This document shows positions 5,348 to 5,820 of a stretch of DNA of 5,820 nucleotides, one piece after another (the first letter of the stretch is position 1; each line of letters opens with the position of its first letter). The stretch spans positions 1 to 5,820 of the forward strand of contig JALWTJ010000257.1 in the NCBI GenBank assembly GCA_027082895.1, read 5' to 3'. The stretch comes from Hyphomicrobiales bacterium. GTDB lineage: Bacteria > Pseudomonadota > Alphaproteobacteria > Rhizobiales > Devosiaceae. The notes under the pieces are model-generated. The model made no database searches and had not been told where the DNA came from. It saw only the letters and a program-made list of their open reading frames with translations. A program made the translations under genes and the position numbers.

Positions 5348-5371
5348 GCGAAAAGCTTCGTATCGGGCGAA
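5340..5371 (+). promoter_or_regulatory. GlpR-like operator array of TTCG/CGAA half-sites
   Basis: Four half-sites alternate in orientation: TTCG (5340-5343), CGAA (5349-5352), TTCG (5357-5360) and CGAA (5368-5371). The first pair, TTCG-AAATG-CGAA, resembles the E. coli GlpR operator, whose core is TTCG and CGAA about 4 bp apart; the second pair is spaced by 7. DeoR-family GlpR represses glycerol-3-phosphate genes and is released by glycerol-3-phosphate. Position between the -10 candidate and glpD fits such a repressor. The assignment is by motif resemblance only; no glpR gene is in the window. Confidence 0.45.
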
Positions 5372-5407
5372 ATTGCAAACAAATGAACCAGGCCAGGAAC
5401 GTAAATC

Positions 5408-5820
5408 TTGAGTGATCCGGACATATTCGACATTTTTGTCATTGGCGGCGGTATCAACGGGTGCGGGATCGCGCGTGATGCGGCCGGGCGGGGCTATTCC
5501 GTGTGCCTTGCGGAAATGAACGATCTGGCCAGTGGCACCTCATCAGGGGCAACCAAGCTGATCCATGGGGGCCTGCGTTACCTGGAACATCATGAATTCC
5601 GGCTGGTGCATGAAGCGCTGATGGAGCGGGAGCGGCTGTGGGCGATTGCGCCGCACATCATCTGGCCCCTGCGGTTCGTGCTGCCCATCCACAAGGGATT
5701 GCGGCCTGCATGGCTGCTGCGGCTGGGCCTGTTCATCTATGATCACATGGGGGGGCGCAAGCTGCTGCCGCCAACCCGAACCCTGGACATGCGGACCGAC
5801 CCCGTTGCCCGTCCGCTCAA
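5408..5820 (+). CDS. glpD: Glycerol-3-phosphate dehydrogenase GlpD, N-terminal part, cut by the right edge
   Basis: The 137 visible residues match the N-terminus of FAD-dependent, membrane-associated aerobic glycerol-3-phosphate dehydrogenase, which oxidises glycerol-3-phosphate to dihydroxyacetone phosphate and feeds electrons to quinone. The Rossmann dinucleotide motif GGGING (13-18) follows DIFVI. An acidic residue at the end of the second strand (E36) should bind the FAD ribose. The signature ASGTSSGATKLIHGGLRYLE (41-60) is typical of GlpD. The full protein is usually about 500 residues, so roughly a quarter is present. The start must be TTG 5408: an in-frame TAA lies at 5402-5404, AGGA sits at 5395-5398 (9 nt upstream), and the next in-frame start (GTG) would delete the FAD motif. 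Candidate operators just upstream suggest glycerol-3-phosphate control. A G7 tract lies at 5749-5755. Confidence 0.95.
   Translation, partial: MSDPDIFDIFVIGGGINGCGIARDAAGRGYSVCLAEMNDLASGTSSGATKLIHGGLRYLEHHEFRLVHEALMERERLWAIAPHIIWPLRFVLPIHKGLRPAWLLRLGLFIYDHMGGRKLLPPTRTLDMRTDPVARPL

Larger units (their letters stand above)
5047..5407 (+). other. 361-bp intergenic control region between the chemoreceptor gene and glpD
   Basis: The region holds two stem structures (5080-5094 and 5154-5218), two promoter candidates and an operator-like array. A 72-codon open frame crosses it (GTG 5168 to stop 5386), but it has no ribosome site, matches no family I know and runs through the regulatory motifs, so I do not call it a gene. 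A 10-codon frame, ATG 5383 to TGA 5415, overlaps the glpD start (see findings). Confidence 0.6.

Noticed and set aside
5168..5386. 72-codon open frame between the chemoreceptor gene and glpD
   Set aside because: GTG start without a ribosome site, no recognisable motif, and it overlaps both promoter candidates and the operator array.

Overview
The window looks like ordinary chromosomal DNA of a GC-rich Gram-negative bacterium, most likely an alphaproteobacterium (Rhodospirillales-like is my guess, not proven). The reasons are strong G/C bias at third codon positions, a Sec-exported rhodanese, an OmpA/YiaD-type lipoprotein, a soluble CZB chemoreceptor and a GlpD-type dehydrogenase. All four complete genes and the one clear partial gene read on the + strand. 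A possible minus-strand gene start lies at the extreme left edge. I see no insertion sequence, tRNA, rRNA, CRISPR array or phage gene.

Layout. Positions 1-479 are mostly non-coding. They hold a 27-bp tandem duplication with hairpin potential, an inverted repeat, and a good sigma70-type promoter (TGGACA, 17 bp, TATATT). The promoter drives a small exported rhodanese (480-974). A gap at 975-1326 contains weak stem-loops, a cluster of degenerate GCGCGCA-containing repeats and a second promoter (TTGCCA, 17 bp, TATATG). It leads into a 425-residue protein (1327-2604) that I read as a divergent member of the CoA-dependent acyltransferase / condensation superfamily, WS/DGAT-like, with an HxxxEG version of the HHxxxDG active site. 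A YiaD-like OmpA-family lipoprotein follows (2731-3402), closed by a convincing intrinsic terminator (about 3446-3470). Next is a membrane-segment-free methyl-accepting chemotaxis protein with a C-terminal zinc-binding CZB domain (3640-5046). A 361-bp regulatory region (5047-5407) carries inverted repeats, two promoter candidates and a TTCG/CGAA array resembling GlpR operators. The window ends inside glpD (5408 to the right edge), which must start at TTG.

The genes look like separate transcription units rather than one operon: gaps are 126-361 bp and several have their own promoter or terminator. Functionally they are a mix of envelope (rhodanese, lipoprotein), lipid or ester metabolism (acyltransferase, inferred), redox/zinc-type chemotaxis and glycerol-3-phosphate catabolism. 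I do not see a clear undescribed multi-gene system. The most interesting items are the divergent acyltransferase and the layered control region in front of the TTG-started glpD.
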